A DNA stretch of 64,000 nucleotides, from positions 1-64,000 of the forward strand of contig CAMWTP010000028.1 in NCBI GenBank assembly GCA_947177165.1. Direction: 5' to 3'. Below, piece after piece: positions 1-8,320 of the stretch (the first letter of the stretch is position 1; every line of letters starts with the position of its first letter). The position numbers were made by a program, and so were the translations under genes. The notes below the pieces were generated by a model, which was not told the DNA's origin, did not search any database, and saw only the letters and a list, made by a program, of their open reading frames with translations. Origin of the DNA: an uncultured Lachnospiraceae bacterium (GTDB taxonomy: Bacteria; Bacillota; Clostridia; Lachnospirales; Lachnospiraceae).

Positions 1-2
1 TA

Positions 3-98
3 GGCGGAGATGTGGAAAATATTGAAATTCTATTGGATAAAGAAGGACGGACAATGAGATTGATTGATTTGATGCCCGAATATCCACGACATAAATAG
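3..98 (+). CDS. 3' end of an unidentified gene
   Basis: An open frame enters from the left edge and ends in TAG at 96-98. It encodes 31 residues ending LMPEYPRHK. A terminator hairpin follows directly, which supports a real gene end. I do not recognise the family from this fragment. Confidence 0.55.
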   Translation, partial: GGDVENIEILLDKEGRTMRLIDLMPEYPRHK

Positions 99-103
99 AG
101 AGT

Positions 104-129
104 GGGCGGTCTTAGGACTGCCCTTTATT
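104..129 (+). terminator. Rho-independent terminator
   Basis: Arms GGGCGGTC and GACTGCCC (one G-U pair) enclose the loop TTAG and are followed by TTTATT. It closes the transcript of the partial gene at the left edge. Confidence 0.75.
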
Positions 130-141
130 AAAATCTGCATC

Positions 142-170
142 TTGACAGAATAAGTTCTATATAGTACTAT
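142..170 (+). promoter_or_regulatory. Promoter with palindromic operator for the marR operon
   Basis: TTGACA (142-147), a 17-nt spacer and TACTAT (165-170) form a near-consensus sigma-A promoter. The -10 box lies inside the perfect 10-bp palindrome ATAGTACTAT (161-170). A palindrome covering the -10 is the usual place for a MarR-family autorepressor to bind. The autoregulation is inference. Confidence 0.7.
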
Positions 171-258
171 TAAGACTATGAAAAGGAGACGTCCTTTTTA
201 ATGCTGTACAGCAAAACTACCGCTTCTATCCTTGCGAAGCGGTGGAGCAAGGAAAGGT

Positions 259-756
259 GTGATATCACTGGAAACACGAACAGGTTTTTTGATTTCTCAT
301 ATTAAGCAGGTTCAAGGGAGAGTTTTTGATCGGCTTTTGCAGACATGTGGTGTAGATGAATTTAATGGACCACAAGGGCATATTCTTTATGTGTTATGGA
401 AAAGTGAAGGCATTCCCATTGTGGAACTTGCACAAAAGACGGGATTGGCAAAAAATACACTTACTGCAATGCTTTGTAGAATGGAAGAAAATGGCTTAAT
501 CTGTCGGGAAATTTCAGCTACTGACCGACGTCAAAGCCTAATCAGCCTGACACCCCAGGCCCGCGCATTGGAGAAGCGTTACAATCAAGTCTCCCAGCAA
601 ATGAATAGCTTGTTTTTTAAGGATTTTGAAAAGGTGGAAATCAAGGAATTAGAACAGTATCTTGACCGTATTGTTTCCAACCTGGAGCGAGCGGAACAAG
701 CATTAAAAAAAGGAAAGGATATACATGATGGCAAAGATAAAAACGAAGATCGGTAA
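259..756 (+). CDS. MarR-family transcriptional regulator
   Basis: A 165-residue MarR-type winged-helix DNA-binding protein. Visible features are the core segment IPIVELAQKTGLAKNTLTAM (helix-turn-helix) and the wing containing ATDRRQSLISLTPQ, where the DRR motif is typical of the family; a helical C-terminus should form the dimer interface. I chose GTG at 259 because an AAGGA lies 5 nt upstream; an in-frame TTG at 232 also exists. The gene overlaps the following flavin reductase by 32 nt, so the two are co-transcribed and the regulator probably responds to a redox-active or phenolic compound. The ligand cannot be read from the sequence. Confidence 0.85.
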   Translation: MISLETRTGFLISHIKQVQGRVFDRLLQTCGVDEFNGPQGHILYVLWKSEGIPIVELAQKTGLAKNTLTAMLCRMEENGLICREISATDRRQSLISLTPQARALEKRYNQVSQQMNSLFFKDFEKVEIKELEQYLDRIVSNLERAEQALKKGKDIHDGKDKNEDR

Positions 757-1324
757 TGATTACTGTCCGCAAACGTTATTTCTTTATGGCACAAAACAGG
801 AAGACGGACAGCCCCATTTTGGTCTTTTCTGTTGGTTTGGATATTATCATTCTTCAGAGGGACTCGGGGTAATGGCTTGTATAGGTGAGGAAAAACAGAC
901 CAAGGATTTGATACGCAAAAATGGTGTATTTTCAGCTAACCTCGTATCTGAACAGCTGCTCCCTTTGGCAGATTATTATGGCTGTACCTATGGCAGAACC
1001 ACACCTGATAAGATGAAGTGCCTGCCTACTGTAGAGTGGGGACAAGTGCTGGATGTGCCAACCATTGCAGAAAGCCCTGTTAGTTTTGAACTGGAAGTGA
1101 AAAAAGTAATCCCCATGGGAGATGGCTCAGATATTTTTCTCTGTTTAATCCGTAATGTAACCCAGGATGAACAACTGCTGGATACAACGATTCCCTTTAC
1201 AGAAAGATTGATGAAGGCTGCTCCGGTATTAGCTCCGGGCGAAGATACATATTCTTCCATTGATGGAAGATATCTCGGAAAATGGGGAGAACCGATGAAA
1301 AATCTGACTGATATCAAAGAATAA
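725..1324 (+). CDS. Flavin reductase-like (flavoredoxin) FMN-binding protein
   Basis: A 199-residue cytoplasmic protein of the flavin reductase-like split-barrel family. The segment LGVMACIGEEKQTKDLIRKN followed by GVFSANLVSEQLLPLADYYG matches the flavoredoxin pattern in which backbone and Ser/Asn contacts hold FMN. Such proteins reduce flavin or pass electrons to partner enzymes. Start codons ATG 725 and 728 are both preceded by AAGGAAAGG. It overlaps the marR-type gene, so it is probably the main regulated target. Substrate unknown. Confidence 0.8.
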   Translation: MMAKIKTKIGNDYCPQTLFLYGTKQEDGQPHFGLFCWFGYYHSSEGLGVMACIGEEKQTKDLIRKNGVFSANLVSEQLLPLADYYGCTYGRTTPDKMKCLPTVEWGQVLDVPTIAESPVSFELEVKKVIPMGDGSDIFLCLIRNVTQDEQLLDTTIPFTERLMKAAPVLAPGEDTYSSIDGRYLGKWGEPMKNLTDIKE

Positions 1325-1353
1325 GCAGCATACAAGGGTCTTAATGAGGTTCT

Positions 1354-1635
1354 GTGTCATATGCGGAAAAATACAAAGCATATGAACTTGGTTATAACTT
1401 GAAAAGACTGTATTGGGGCATGGGTTACGCAACGGAAGCTTCAAAAGCAATGATTCAATGGGCATATAAAAATTTAGGTGCACATGATTTTTTTGCTCGT
1501 CATGCGAATGAAAACCACGCTTCGAGAAACGTAATTATAAAATGCGGATTTCAATTTGATAATTATGGAAAGCTTGAAAAATATGACGGGAGTGAAATTT
1601 TTGAAGCATCATGTTACAGGTTACATATTGAGTGA
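1354..1635 (+). pseudogene. 5'-truncated GNAT (RimJ/RimL-type) acetyltransferase remnant
   Basis: The frame encodes the C-terminal half of a GNAT fold. LGYNLKRLYWGMGYATEASK is the acetyl-CoA-binding beta4/alpha3 region, and NENHASRNVIIKCGFQF is the typical N..S..v..k.GF motif near the end. The N-terminal ~80 residues expected for the family are missing, and no good Shine-Dalgarno precedes the first possible start. It lies between the flavin reductase and another broken gene, so this interval looks like a decayed insertion junction. Confidence 0.7.
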
Positions 1636-1667
1636 AAAACTTGAATATGAAAACTACGATTGTATAA

Positions 1668-1919
1668 GTGGTTATCGCCCCTGAACATAAAAGAGCAACC
1701 TATACTACTCTGCTCACAAGCGGCAAGTTGAACAGCTATCTTGCCGATATTGACGAGCAGGCAGAGGAACGCTTTGAACGGCTCATAGAGGATATGAAGC
1801 TGGCGCAGGGTATCTCAGAACAGCTAAAGGCGGAAAATACCTTAGAATGGGTAGGAAGAATGAGTAACATACAGGCAAGCGCAGTTGAAATCATAAATAG
1901 CGAGCTGATTTTCAAATAG
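1668..1919 (+). pseudogene. TnpV transposon-encoded protein, N-terminally truncated
   Basis: From EHKRATYTTLLTSGKLNSYL onward the reading frame matches the C-terminal two thirds of TnpV, a small protein carried by Firmicute transposons. It keeps the late motif EWVGRMSNIQASAVEIINSE. The N-terminal part is absent, and the sequence upstream of 1680 is unrelated to the family. It is a scar of a mobile element at the left border of the restriction-modification operon. Confidence 0.72.
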
Positions 1920-1932
1920 CAACATTTTTTTC

Positions 1933-1966
1933 AAAGCCGTCTACAAATTAGTGGGCGGCTTTTTTG
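1933..1966 (+). terminator. Terminator after the tnpV remnant
   Basis: AAAGCCG (1933-1939) pairs perfectly with CGGCTTT (1956-1962), with two further pairs inside, followed by a T run. Confidence 0.75.
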
Positions 1967-2112
1967 CAAAGCTTTTTTGCAAAATTACGCTGTATATCTT
2001 GAAAACAAAAAGAGCCTATGATAAAATGCAATTAAATTCAGCGTTTGCTGAAATTATTTCTTTGATCTATGATTTTTGAAGTGATTACATATTCAGTGTT
2101 GAGGTGTAGACA

Positions 2113-2325
2113 ATGGCGGTAAGTTATAAGAAATTGTGGAAGATCTTAATTGATCGTGATATGAAGAAAAAGGATTTGTGTGTTGCTGCTGGTATCAGTC
2201 ATGCTTCAATGGCAAAGTTAGGAAAAAACGAGAATGTCACTACGGATGTGTTGGTTAAAATCTGCACGGCGTTACAGTGCGACATTGGCGATATCATGGA
2301 ATTAACCCAGGACACAATTAATTGA
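2113..2325 (+). CDS. Small XRE/Cro-type regulator (controller-like protein)
   Basis: A 70-residue single-domain helix-turn-helix protein: MKKKDLCVAAGISHASMAKL is the HTH, followed by VLVKICTALQCDIGDIMEL, the usual XRE end helices. The ATG at 2113 has GAGGTG 6 nt upstream. It lies 16 nt before the methylase gene in the same direction. Small XRE proteins in this position often act as controller (C) proteins that time restriction after methylation. That role is inferred from context. Confidence 0.85.
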   Translation: MAVSYKKLWKILIDRDMKKKDLCVAAGISHASMAKLGKNENVTTDVLVKICTALQCDIGDIMELTQDTIN

Positions 2326-2341
2326 AAGGGGGGAGAGTACA

Positions 2342-4237
2342 TTGGCAGAGCAAGCGGTTAGAAAAGTAGAAGTTGCTCAAGCAAAGCCTATTTTGAAATG
2401 GGCTGGTGGCAAAACACAGATGTTAGGTAATCTTTTGCCGAAAGTACCGGGCTCCTTTGGTCGATATATTGAGCCGTTTTTTGGCGGTGGAGCAATGTTC
2501 TTTGCGTTGCAACCGGAAAATGCAGTCATTGCAGACAGCAATCCCGAGCTGATCAATATGTATCAGGAAGTGGCAGGTCATGTAGAGGATGTTATTCAAT
2601 GCTTAAAACGCTACGAAAACACTTCTGAGATGTTTTATGCTGTTCGTAGCCAGGAATGGACAACACTACCTAAAGCGGAAGCGGCGGCAAGAACGATTTT
2701 CTTGAATAGAACTTGCTTTAATGGACTCTATCGTGTCAATAAGCAGGGACAGTTTAATGTTCCCTATGGCAAATACAAAAATCCTAAAATTTGCGATGGA
2801 GATGGCTTGAGAGCAGCGTCCGAAGCATTGAAAAAAGCAGATATACTATGTGGTGACTATCTGCTGGTTTTGGAGCATTACGCTCAGCCAGGAGACTTTG
2901 TTTTTCTTGATCCTCCGTATTTACCTATCTCCGAGTATGCTGATTTTAAGCGGTATACCAAAGAACAATTTTACGAAGAAGATCACATTGAGCTCGCGAA
3001 GATGATTATGACTTTGCATGAACGGGGTTGCCATATCATTTTAACAAATTCCAATCATCCGTTGGTACATGAATTATATGCTCCATTCAATATTGATGTC
3101 ATTCAAACTAATCGTCATATTTCTTGTAATGGAAGTACTCGTAAGGGTGAGGATGTTATTGTCACTATTCCTCCGAAGCAGCGCTTCTTAATTAAATTGC
3201 TTTCACAGCCCTTGCCGGAACAGGTATCCGCTTATCCGTCTACTCGTTTTATGGGCTCAAAAAGCAAACTATTATCTGAGATATGGTCTGTTGCTTCGCA
3301 ATTTAAGGTCAATACCGTTGTTGACTTGTTCTCTGGCTCCGGTATTGTTGGATATATGTTCAAGGCACAGGGTAAAGCAGTAGTCAGTAATGACTATATG
3401 GCAATGTCAGCGACTTTCACCAAGGCAATGGTAGAGAATAATTCCGTTACCTTACCATTAGAAGAAGCAAAAAAACTGCTGATTGAACACAAAGAATCAG
3501 ATCATTTTGTCGCATCAACTTTTAAAGACCTTTACTATACCGATGAAGAAAACGAATTGATTGATACGCTGCGTACTAATATTGCGAAGATTAAAGATCA
3601 ATATAAGCACGCCATAGCAATGTCTGCACTGATTCGTGCTTGCACAAAAAAGCGTCCTCGTGGCATATTCACTTACACAGGGCAAAGGTACAATGACGGG
3701 CGTAAGGATTTGCAAAAAACACTTGCACAGCAGTTTTTAGAAGCTGTTGAAGCGATTAATAAGGCAGTATTTGATAATGGTCAGATCAATCGTTCAAAAC
3801 AGGGCGATGCTATGGATTTGAAAGTTGAGCAGGCGGATTTGGTTTATATTGACCCACCGTATTATTCGCCGTTGTCAGATAATGAATATGTGCGAAGATA
3901 CCATTTTGTTGAAGGTCTTGCCCGTGATTGGAAGGGCGTTGAGATTCAGCAACATACGCAGACAAAGAAATTCAAGTCATATCCCACTCCGTTTGCCACT
4001 CGCAAAGGGGCGGTAGACGCTTTTGACCACCTTTTCAAAAAATTTGCTAATAGCATTTTGATCGTGTCCTATTCCTCTAACAGTCTACCTACGCAAGATG
4101 AAATGGTAGCAATTATGGCAAAATATAAGCAGCATGTAGAGGTTATCCCTGTTGACTACAAGTATTCGTTTGGGAATCAAAACGATGCAAAAACACACAG
4201 GAATTCCGTACAGGAATATCTTTTCGTTGGATATTGA
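2342..4237 (+). CDS. Two-domain D12-class DNA adenine N6-methyltransferase
   Basis: A 631-residue fusion of two Dam/DpnM-like (D12) methyltransferases. Domain 1 has the SAM-binding WAGGK at 20-24, FFGGG near 47 and catalytic DPPY at 190-193. Domain 2 starts near 303 with MGSKSKLL, has DLFSGSG at 328 and DPPY at 504. Tandem fusions of this kind (as in M.FokI) protect both strands of an asymmetric type IIS site, one domain per strand. The TTG start at 2342 follows GGGGGGAG. The stop lies 15 nt before the endonuclease start. Recognition sequence is not readable from the protein; the partner enzyme suggests a GGATC- or GAGTC-like site. Confidence 0.9.
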   Translation: MAEQAVRKVEVAQAKPILKWAGGKTQMLGNLLPKVPGSFGRYIEPFFGGGAMFFALQPENAVIADSNPELINMYQEVAGHVEDVIQCLKRYENTSEMFYAVRSQEWTTLPKAEAAARTIFLNRTCFNGLYRVNKQGQFNVPYGKYKNPKICDGDGLRAASEALKKADILCGDYLLVLEHYAQPGDFVFLDPPYLPISEYADFKRYTKEQFYEEDHIELAKMIMTLHERGCHIILTNSNHPLVHELYAPFNIDVIQTNRHISCNGSTRKGEDVIVTIPPKQRFLIKLLSQPLPEQVSAYPSTRFMGSKSKLLSEIWSVASQFKVNTVVDLFSGSGIVGYMFKAQGKAVVSNDYMAMSATFTKAMVENNSVTLPLEEAKKLLIEHKESDHFVASTFKDLYYTDEENELIDTLRTNIAKIKDQYKHAIAMSALIRACTKKRPRGIFTYTGQRYNDGRKDLQKTLAQQFLEAVEAINKAVFDNGQINRSKQGDAMDLKVEQADLVYIDPPYYSPLSDNEYVRRYHFVEGLARDWKGVEIQQHTQTKKFKSYPTPFATRKGAVDAFDHLFKKFANSILIVSYSSNSLPTQDEMVAIMAKYKQHVEVIPVDYKYSFGNQNDAKTHRNSVQEYLFVGY

Positions 4238-4251
4238 TTGGAGGTTACAGC

Positions 4252-6264
4252 ATGAACGAGCAAATAAAAATATGGCTGGTAGGCAATACAGGCCTGCGTA
4301 ACCCTAATCGCATCCAAGAAGGCTTCTCCATTTTTGCAAGCTCTGCTTTTGTCGGTAATCTTCATGGTCGTGAAAACGAGCTTGGTTTTATGAATTTGCT
4401 TGACGAAAAAGGCATTATTCAGAATGAAGAAGGTAAAGACAGTTCTGGTAGCCACGCACGCAAATGGCGTTTAATGTTCTCCAAAAACGGATTGATTTAC
4501 CCACAAATACAGAAAAAGGACGGGAAACAAGAGGCTCTTGGTGCGTTGGACGATATTACACCGTTCGGTAGAGTTTTTCTTAAAACAGATACATATCCTG
4601 CGATGCAGGAATGTTATCTTCGGGCGATGAGTGTAGAACAGTTCCCAATGCCAGATGGTACGCACTATTTCTCCCCACTAAGGTGGCTATTAGCAATTAT
4701 GCTGGAGCTTGAAAAGCGCACAGGCTCCTCTGAACTGAGCAGGATTGAATTTGCTCTGTGGGGACATACCACCAATCCCAGCTATAATTTGGAAGAAGTA
4801 GTTGATAACATTCTGGATTTGAGACAGCGTAGAGCCGCTGCTCCGGCAAAGCGTCCCTTCGACAAGAAAGAGATTGCAAAAAGAGGCGAAAGCTACGATA
4901 AAAAGGCTGATAACTTCTTAGATTACAGCGACATGAATATGCGATACCTCCGCATTTCCGGTGTTCTTCAACGCAAAGGCAGAGGCCTGATTATCGTACC
5001 AACAAAGCATGTCCTAGCGGAAAAACTTGCCAAAATTACTGCGAGTGCAGCTCCTATTATGGAGCAGTATAAGCTGCTATGCACAGGGGCACCCCTGCCT
5101 ACTGATGATATAGATGTTGCAAAGGCATTGCTGGACGATCTGATCAAGCAGATGAAAGAACGTCATATCCTGTTTGATATATCTGATCTTCCTCTTGATA
5201 CTCCTGCCGAAATCAACATTGCAAGACAGAGACTTGAAAATATCCTTGCTCAGACCGACGAAATTCAGTATGCCAATGATCAGCGCAATCATTGGGAAGA
5301 AATCAGAGATTACATGACGCTATTGATCAAAGGTGGCGGCAAACTGGTCTATGACGAAGATAATGCCATTGAAGTACCCAAGGATGAAACACCTGCGTAT
5401 CTTGAATGGACACTCTGGCGTGCAGCATTGGCAATTGATCACATGGTCAATAAACCCTATGAAGTCCGTGGCTTTAAGCTGGATTCTGATTTTATGCCAG
5501 TTTCTGCCGCTGGCGGCGGTAAGGGTGATCTATATTGCGAGTTTCGTGATTTCACCATTCTGACTGAAGTTACTATGTCCACATCCTCCCGTCAAGAAGC
5601 AATGGAGGGCGAACCTGTCAGACGGCATGTTTCCGATGCCGTTCTGAAATATAACAAGCCTGTCTATGGCATGTTTATTGCTGTTCGTATCGACACCAAT
5701 ACGGCAGAAACATTCAGACATGGTATTTGGTATGCAAAAGGCGATGTGAAGCAGCGGCTGGATATTATTCCGCTGACATTAGGGCAATTCCAGAAATACT
5801 TTATAGCAATGTTTGAGGCGAATAAGGCAAATCCTGAAGAACTCAGAGAATTGATTGTTAAGTGTGAATCCCGTAGAGATATTCTGGAAGCTCCTGCCTG
5901 GAAGCAATATATTAATACTATTGTGTCTGAAAAGGCATCTGAGCTTGTAGGAAAAGCTGTTGCTTGCAAAGATTCAGAAGAGCTTTTAATACCAGCAGGA
6001 GCCGTTGTAAAGCATGAAGTTTTTGGAGAAGGACAAGTTGTTGCACTTGAAGCAAGTTTTCCTGATTGTCCAACAAAAACCATTGAATTACCGTATTTAA
6101 AGTCGCTACCGGATGAGGTTAGTTTCTGTCCCGATGGTAAAAGTCTGTTGCATGATCGCTTTGGTAAAGGAACGGTATATGCTTATGTTATTGTGTTTCG
6201 AAAAGTTATTATGAGGCTATCTTATCCAACGGCTTTTAAGGATAGCCTTCTTACTATAGAATAG
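4252..6264 (+). CDS. AlwI-family type IIS restriction endonuclease with C-terminal Tudor-like repeats
   Basis: A 670-residue protein resembling the AlwI/N.BstNBI/PleI group, which cuts a fixed distance from a short asymmetric site. The nuclease core is GKGDLYCEF...LTEVT...E: D426, E439 and E452 are spaced 13 and 13, the spacing I recall for the catalytic acids of N.BstNBI-type enzymes, and E385 in YLEW could be the upstream acid. After about residue 580 two UvrD/PcrA-tail-like motifs follow, H588-FGEG and H634-FGKG. The start is ATG 4252 with GGAGG 7 nt upstream; a TTG at 4234 has no such site. Operon with its methylase. Confidence 0.85.
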   Translation: MNEQIKIWLVGNTGLRNPNRIQEGFSIFASSAFVGNLHGRENELGFMNLLDEKGIIQNEEGKDSSGSHARKWRLMFSKNGLIYPQIQKKDGKQEALGALDDITPFGRVFLKTDTYPAMQECYLRAMSVEQFPMPDGTHYFSPLRWLLAIMLELEKRTGSSELSRIEFALWGHTTNPSYNLEEVVDNILDLRQRRAAAPAKRPFDKKEIAKRGESYDKKADNFLDYSDMNMRYLRISGVLQRKGRGLIIVPTKHVLAEKLAKITASAAPIMEQYKLLCTGAPLPTDDIDVAKALLDDLIKQMKERHILFDISDLPLDTPAEINIARQRLENILAQTDEIQYANDQRNHWEEIRDYMTLLIKGGGKLVYDEDNAIEVPKDETPAYLEWTLWRAALAIDHMVNKPYEVRGFKLDSDFMPVSAAGGGKGDLYCEFRDFTILTEVTMSTSSRQEAMEGEPVRRHVSDAVLKYNKPVYGMFIAVRIDTNTAETFRHGIWYAKGDVKQRLDIIPLTLGQFQKYFIAMFEANKANPEELRELIVKCESRRDILEAPAWKQYINTIVSEKASELVGKAVACKDSEELLIPAGAVVKHEVFGEGQVVALEASFPDCPTKTIELPYLKSLPDEVSFCPDGKSLLHDRFGKGTVYAYVIVFRKVIMRLSYPTAFKDSLLTIE

Positions 6265-6297
6265 AGCTTATATTTAATGAAGAATGAGGCGACAACA

Positions 6298-6381
6298 ATG
6301 GCAAAGAGTATTCCAGCAATCGTAACACCCGAAGTGCTTCGGTGGGCAGAACGAACCACATACATTCTTATTCGCTATTAG
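6298..6381 (+). pseudogene. N-terminal stub of an ImmA/IrrE- or XRE-type gene
   Basis: ATG 6298 opens a 27-residue frame beginning MAKSIPAIVTPEVLRWA, which resembles the start of HTH-ImmA/IrrE metallopeptidase proteins often found beside restriction systems. The frame then diverges and stops at 6381. It marks the right-hand breakpoint of the restriction-modification island. Confidence 0.55.
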
Positions 6382-6429
6382 TATTCTGCAAAAACAAAAA
6401 TCTATCAACCCCAAAAATAGGCACAACAG

Positions 6430-6990
6430 CTACATCGGTTTTAGATTTTTATTGAGCCGGTCGACCATCCATGCAATTCTCTTTTCCCGTCCTGCATCTG
6501 TCTTTGCGTCAAGATACGCCTTTGTGTAAGTTTTTTTAACAGATAAAGACATCGCTTTAAAATTTGTACAGGCAGGTTCATAATTTTCCAGCAGTGCGGT
6601 AAGCTGGGCAATTTGTTCTTCCGTAACCGCGGCGGGTTTGGGAGCGTCCCACTGTCCATTTTTTTGTGCTTCCTCTATTTTCTTTCTGCCATAATCAGTC
6701 ATTAGTCCTCTTTCTTCAAGGCTTTTGGCCAATTTTTTGTTTTTCTCTGACCATTTGCTCTTATTCCTTCGCAGGGAAAAATATTTCCTGTAAGATTTAT
6801 CATCAAGACTCTGCATCTGTCCGTCAATCCATCCAAAACAGAGTGCTTCTTCCAGTGCCTCTTCTGCTTTTAATGTCCTGGGTCCACCGGCTTTGCCGAA
6901 TAAAAGCCAGACGCCGTCATTTGACAGACAATTGTCATAAAGCCATTTTCTGAAATCTTCCCGAGTGGCAAATTCTAAAATATCACTCAT
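6430..6990 (-). CDS. YdeI/OmdA-family protein
   Basis: A 186-residue soluble protein. The N-terminal part (FRKWLYDNCLSNDGVWLLFGK, then EALEEALCFGWIDGQ) and the central FSLRRNKSKWSEKN match the YdeI/OmpD-associated family. The C-terminal alpha-helical part is the bacteriocin-protection-like segment seen in the family. Its biochemical role is not settled. It stands alone, reads leftward and is convergent with the restriction operon. Confidence 0.8.
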   Translation of the reverse strand: MSDILEFATREDFRKWLYDNCLSNDGVWLLFGKAGGPRTLKAEEALEEALCFGWIDGQMQSLDDKSYRKYFSLRRNKSKWSEKNKKLAKSLEERGLMTDYGRKKIEEAQKNGQWDAPKPAAVTEEQIAQLTALLENYEPACTNFKAMSLSVKKTYTKAYLDAKTDAGREKRIAWMVDRLNKNLKPM

Positions 6991-7044
6991 TCATGCACCC
7001 TTCCTTTCGCGTTTTTCATTCCTCCAGGAATCCAGTTCAAGGTT

Positions 7045-7449
7045 TCAGTTAAAGTTTTTTAATTCCATGGCAGAATAATTTTCGTATTGTTTAAACCCAT
7101 AACGCTCATAAAATGGAATTGTCTTTGGGTCAGAAGGCATAATTTTCACATAGAGCAGCTTATCCAAATATTTCAGTAAATGTTTCATCAACATATCTCC
7201 AATATGTAGTCCATGATACTCCGGATCTACCAGAAGATAATGGATAAATGCGACCGTTTCCCCATCATCCAGTGCGCGAACCAGCCCAACCAGGCGGTCA
7301 TGATCCCATGCAGAGATAACGTGTGTAGAATTCTGCATCGCTCTGACAAGTCTGTCCGGATATTTACCGGACTCCCAATTTACAGACAGAAAAAGCCGCT
7401 GCAAATCTTCCTCATTAAAGTTCTTTGTATCTTTATATTCTATTTCCAT
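7045..7449 (-). CDS. GNAT-family N-acetyltransferase
   Basis: A 134-residue single GNAT domain. FIHYLLVDPEYHGLHIGDML is the beta4 strand plus the pyrophosphate-binding loop (degenerate Q/RxxGxG/A as HGLHIG), and FYERYGFKQY is the C-terminal signature. The substrate is not predictable. The start ATG has AGGAAAAG directly upstream, overlapping the stop of a short upstream ORF (7456-7530). Confidence 0.85.
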   Translation of the reverse strand: MEIEYKDTKNFNEEDLQRLFLSVNWESGKYPDRLVRAMQNSTHVISAWDHDRLVGLVRALDDGETVAFIHYLLVDPEYHGLHIGDMLMKHLLKYLDKLLYVKIMPSDPKTIPFYERYGFKQYENYSAMELKNFN

Positions 7450-7455
7450 CTTTTC

Positions 7456-7530
7456 CTACCTCAAAACATAATTTTCATCGAGGACATTCTGACTTTCATC
7501 ATCAAATACTGATTTCACAGCATAATTCAT
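7456..7530 (-). CDS. Possible 24-residue small protein upstream of the GNAT gene
   Basis: ATG at 7528-7530 has GGAG about 8 nt upstream and opens a 24-codon frame starting MNYAVKSVFDDES, ending TAG at 7456-7458 within the ribosome binding region of the GNAT gene. The arrangement suits translational coupling. No family is recognised and so short a frame could be chance. Confidence 0.3.
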   Translation of the reverse strand: MNYAVKSVFDDESQNVLDENYVLR

Positions 7531-7571
7531 CGAATCACTCCTTCATGGTACACGTTCTCAAAAACACAGGT

Positions 7572-8288
7572 CTATTCATCCAAAATCGGCAGATGATTCA
7601 GACAGGGCGGCAGATGCATCATATGATGATCTGTCATGGGAGTTAAAATCATACCTCCCCTTGTCAGCCTTCCCCAATATACTAACAACCAGACAGAGCG
7701 GAAATCTGTGGTCACTCCGCCTTCTTCCAGTATTCTCATTACCCATTCTTCCGGTACCATAGACTGTATCTGCTCCAGTGTCAAATTCTCTAATATGCAG
7801 CGTGTATTTTTCCCTACTGTAATCATATAATCGCGAAGTGCAGAGACATCGATCCCTTTTCCAAACGCCACTGCTTCATCAAATTCCAGTGCATTTCCAG
7901 TGTCTGTAATAGAAGCCCCGATTTTTCTCTGCCACTCAGCATTGAATATCTGGTTCTGATTGACCATTAAAATATTGCTTACCAAATCTTCAATGCGATA
8001 TGTATGCCAAAATTGCCAGCACATAGGAACTTTTCTCGTTCCTGCATAATGCAGATCCACATCATAGTCCTCTCTTGGTACGATTGCGTTCTGATTTCCC
8101 AATAGCATATATTCCAGCACATAATCTGCAATCGTTTTTTCGCTTCTTCCGGATATTTCAGCGGGGTGTACCATGGCATGAACTTCCAATGTCAATTTTC
8201 TTATCTGCTCTATGTCTGTTCCCTTTAAAGCTGTTTTTAGTTCACCATATTTTTCCATAATCGGTGCAAATAAATCTTCTTTTTTCAT
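7572..8288 (-). CDS. DinB-like four-helix protein
   Basis: A 238-residue protein that looks like a DinB/YfiT-type helical bundle. It has spaced histidines (EVHAMVH near 36-40, FWHTYRIEDLV near 93, and the late cluster TDHHMMHLPP) in positions where this superfamily binds a metal. Such proteins are often thiol-dependent transferases, but nothing shows a substrate here. The family assignment is moderate. Confidence 0.55.
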   Translation of the reverse strand: MKKEDLFAPIMEKYGELKTALKGTDIEQIRKLTLEVHAMVHPAEISGRSEKTIADYVLEYMLLGNQNAIVPREDYDVDLHYAGTRKVPMCWQFWHTYRIEDLVSNILMVNQNQIFNAEWQRKIGASITDTGNALEFDEAVAFGKGIDVSALRDYMITVGKNTRCILENLTLEQIQSMVPEEWVMRILEEGGVTTDFRSVWLLVYWGRLTRGGMILTPMTDHHMMHLPPCLNHLPILDE

Positions 8289-8320
8289 AAGATATCATAC
8301 CTTCCTTTTTCTTTATCATA

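Noticed and set aside
201-308. Small leader ORF before the marR-type gene (MLYSKTTASILAKRW...)
   Set aside because: An AAAAGGAG exists but is 13 nt away, and the frame overlaps the marR start in another frame with no recognisable content.
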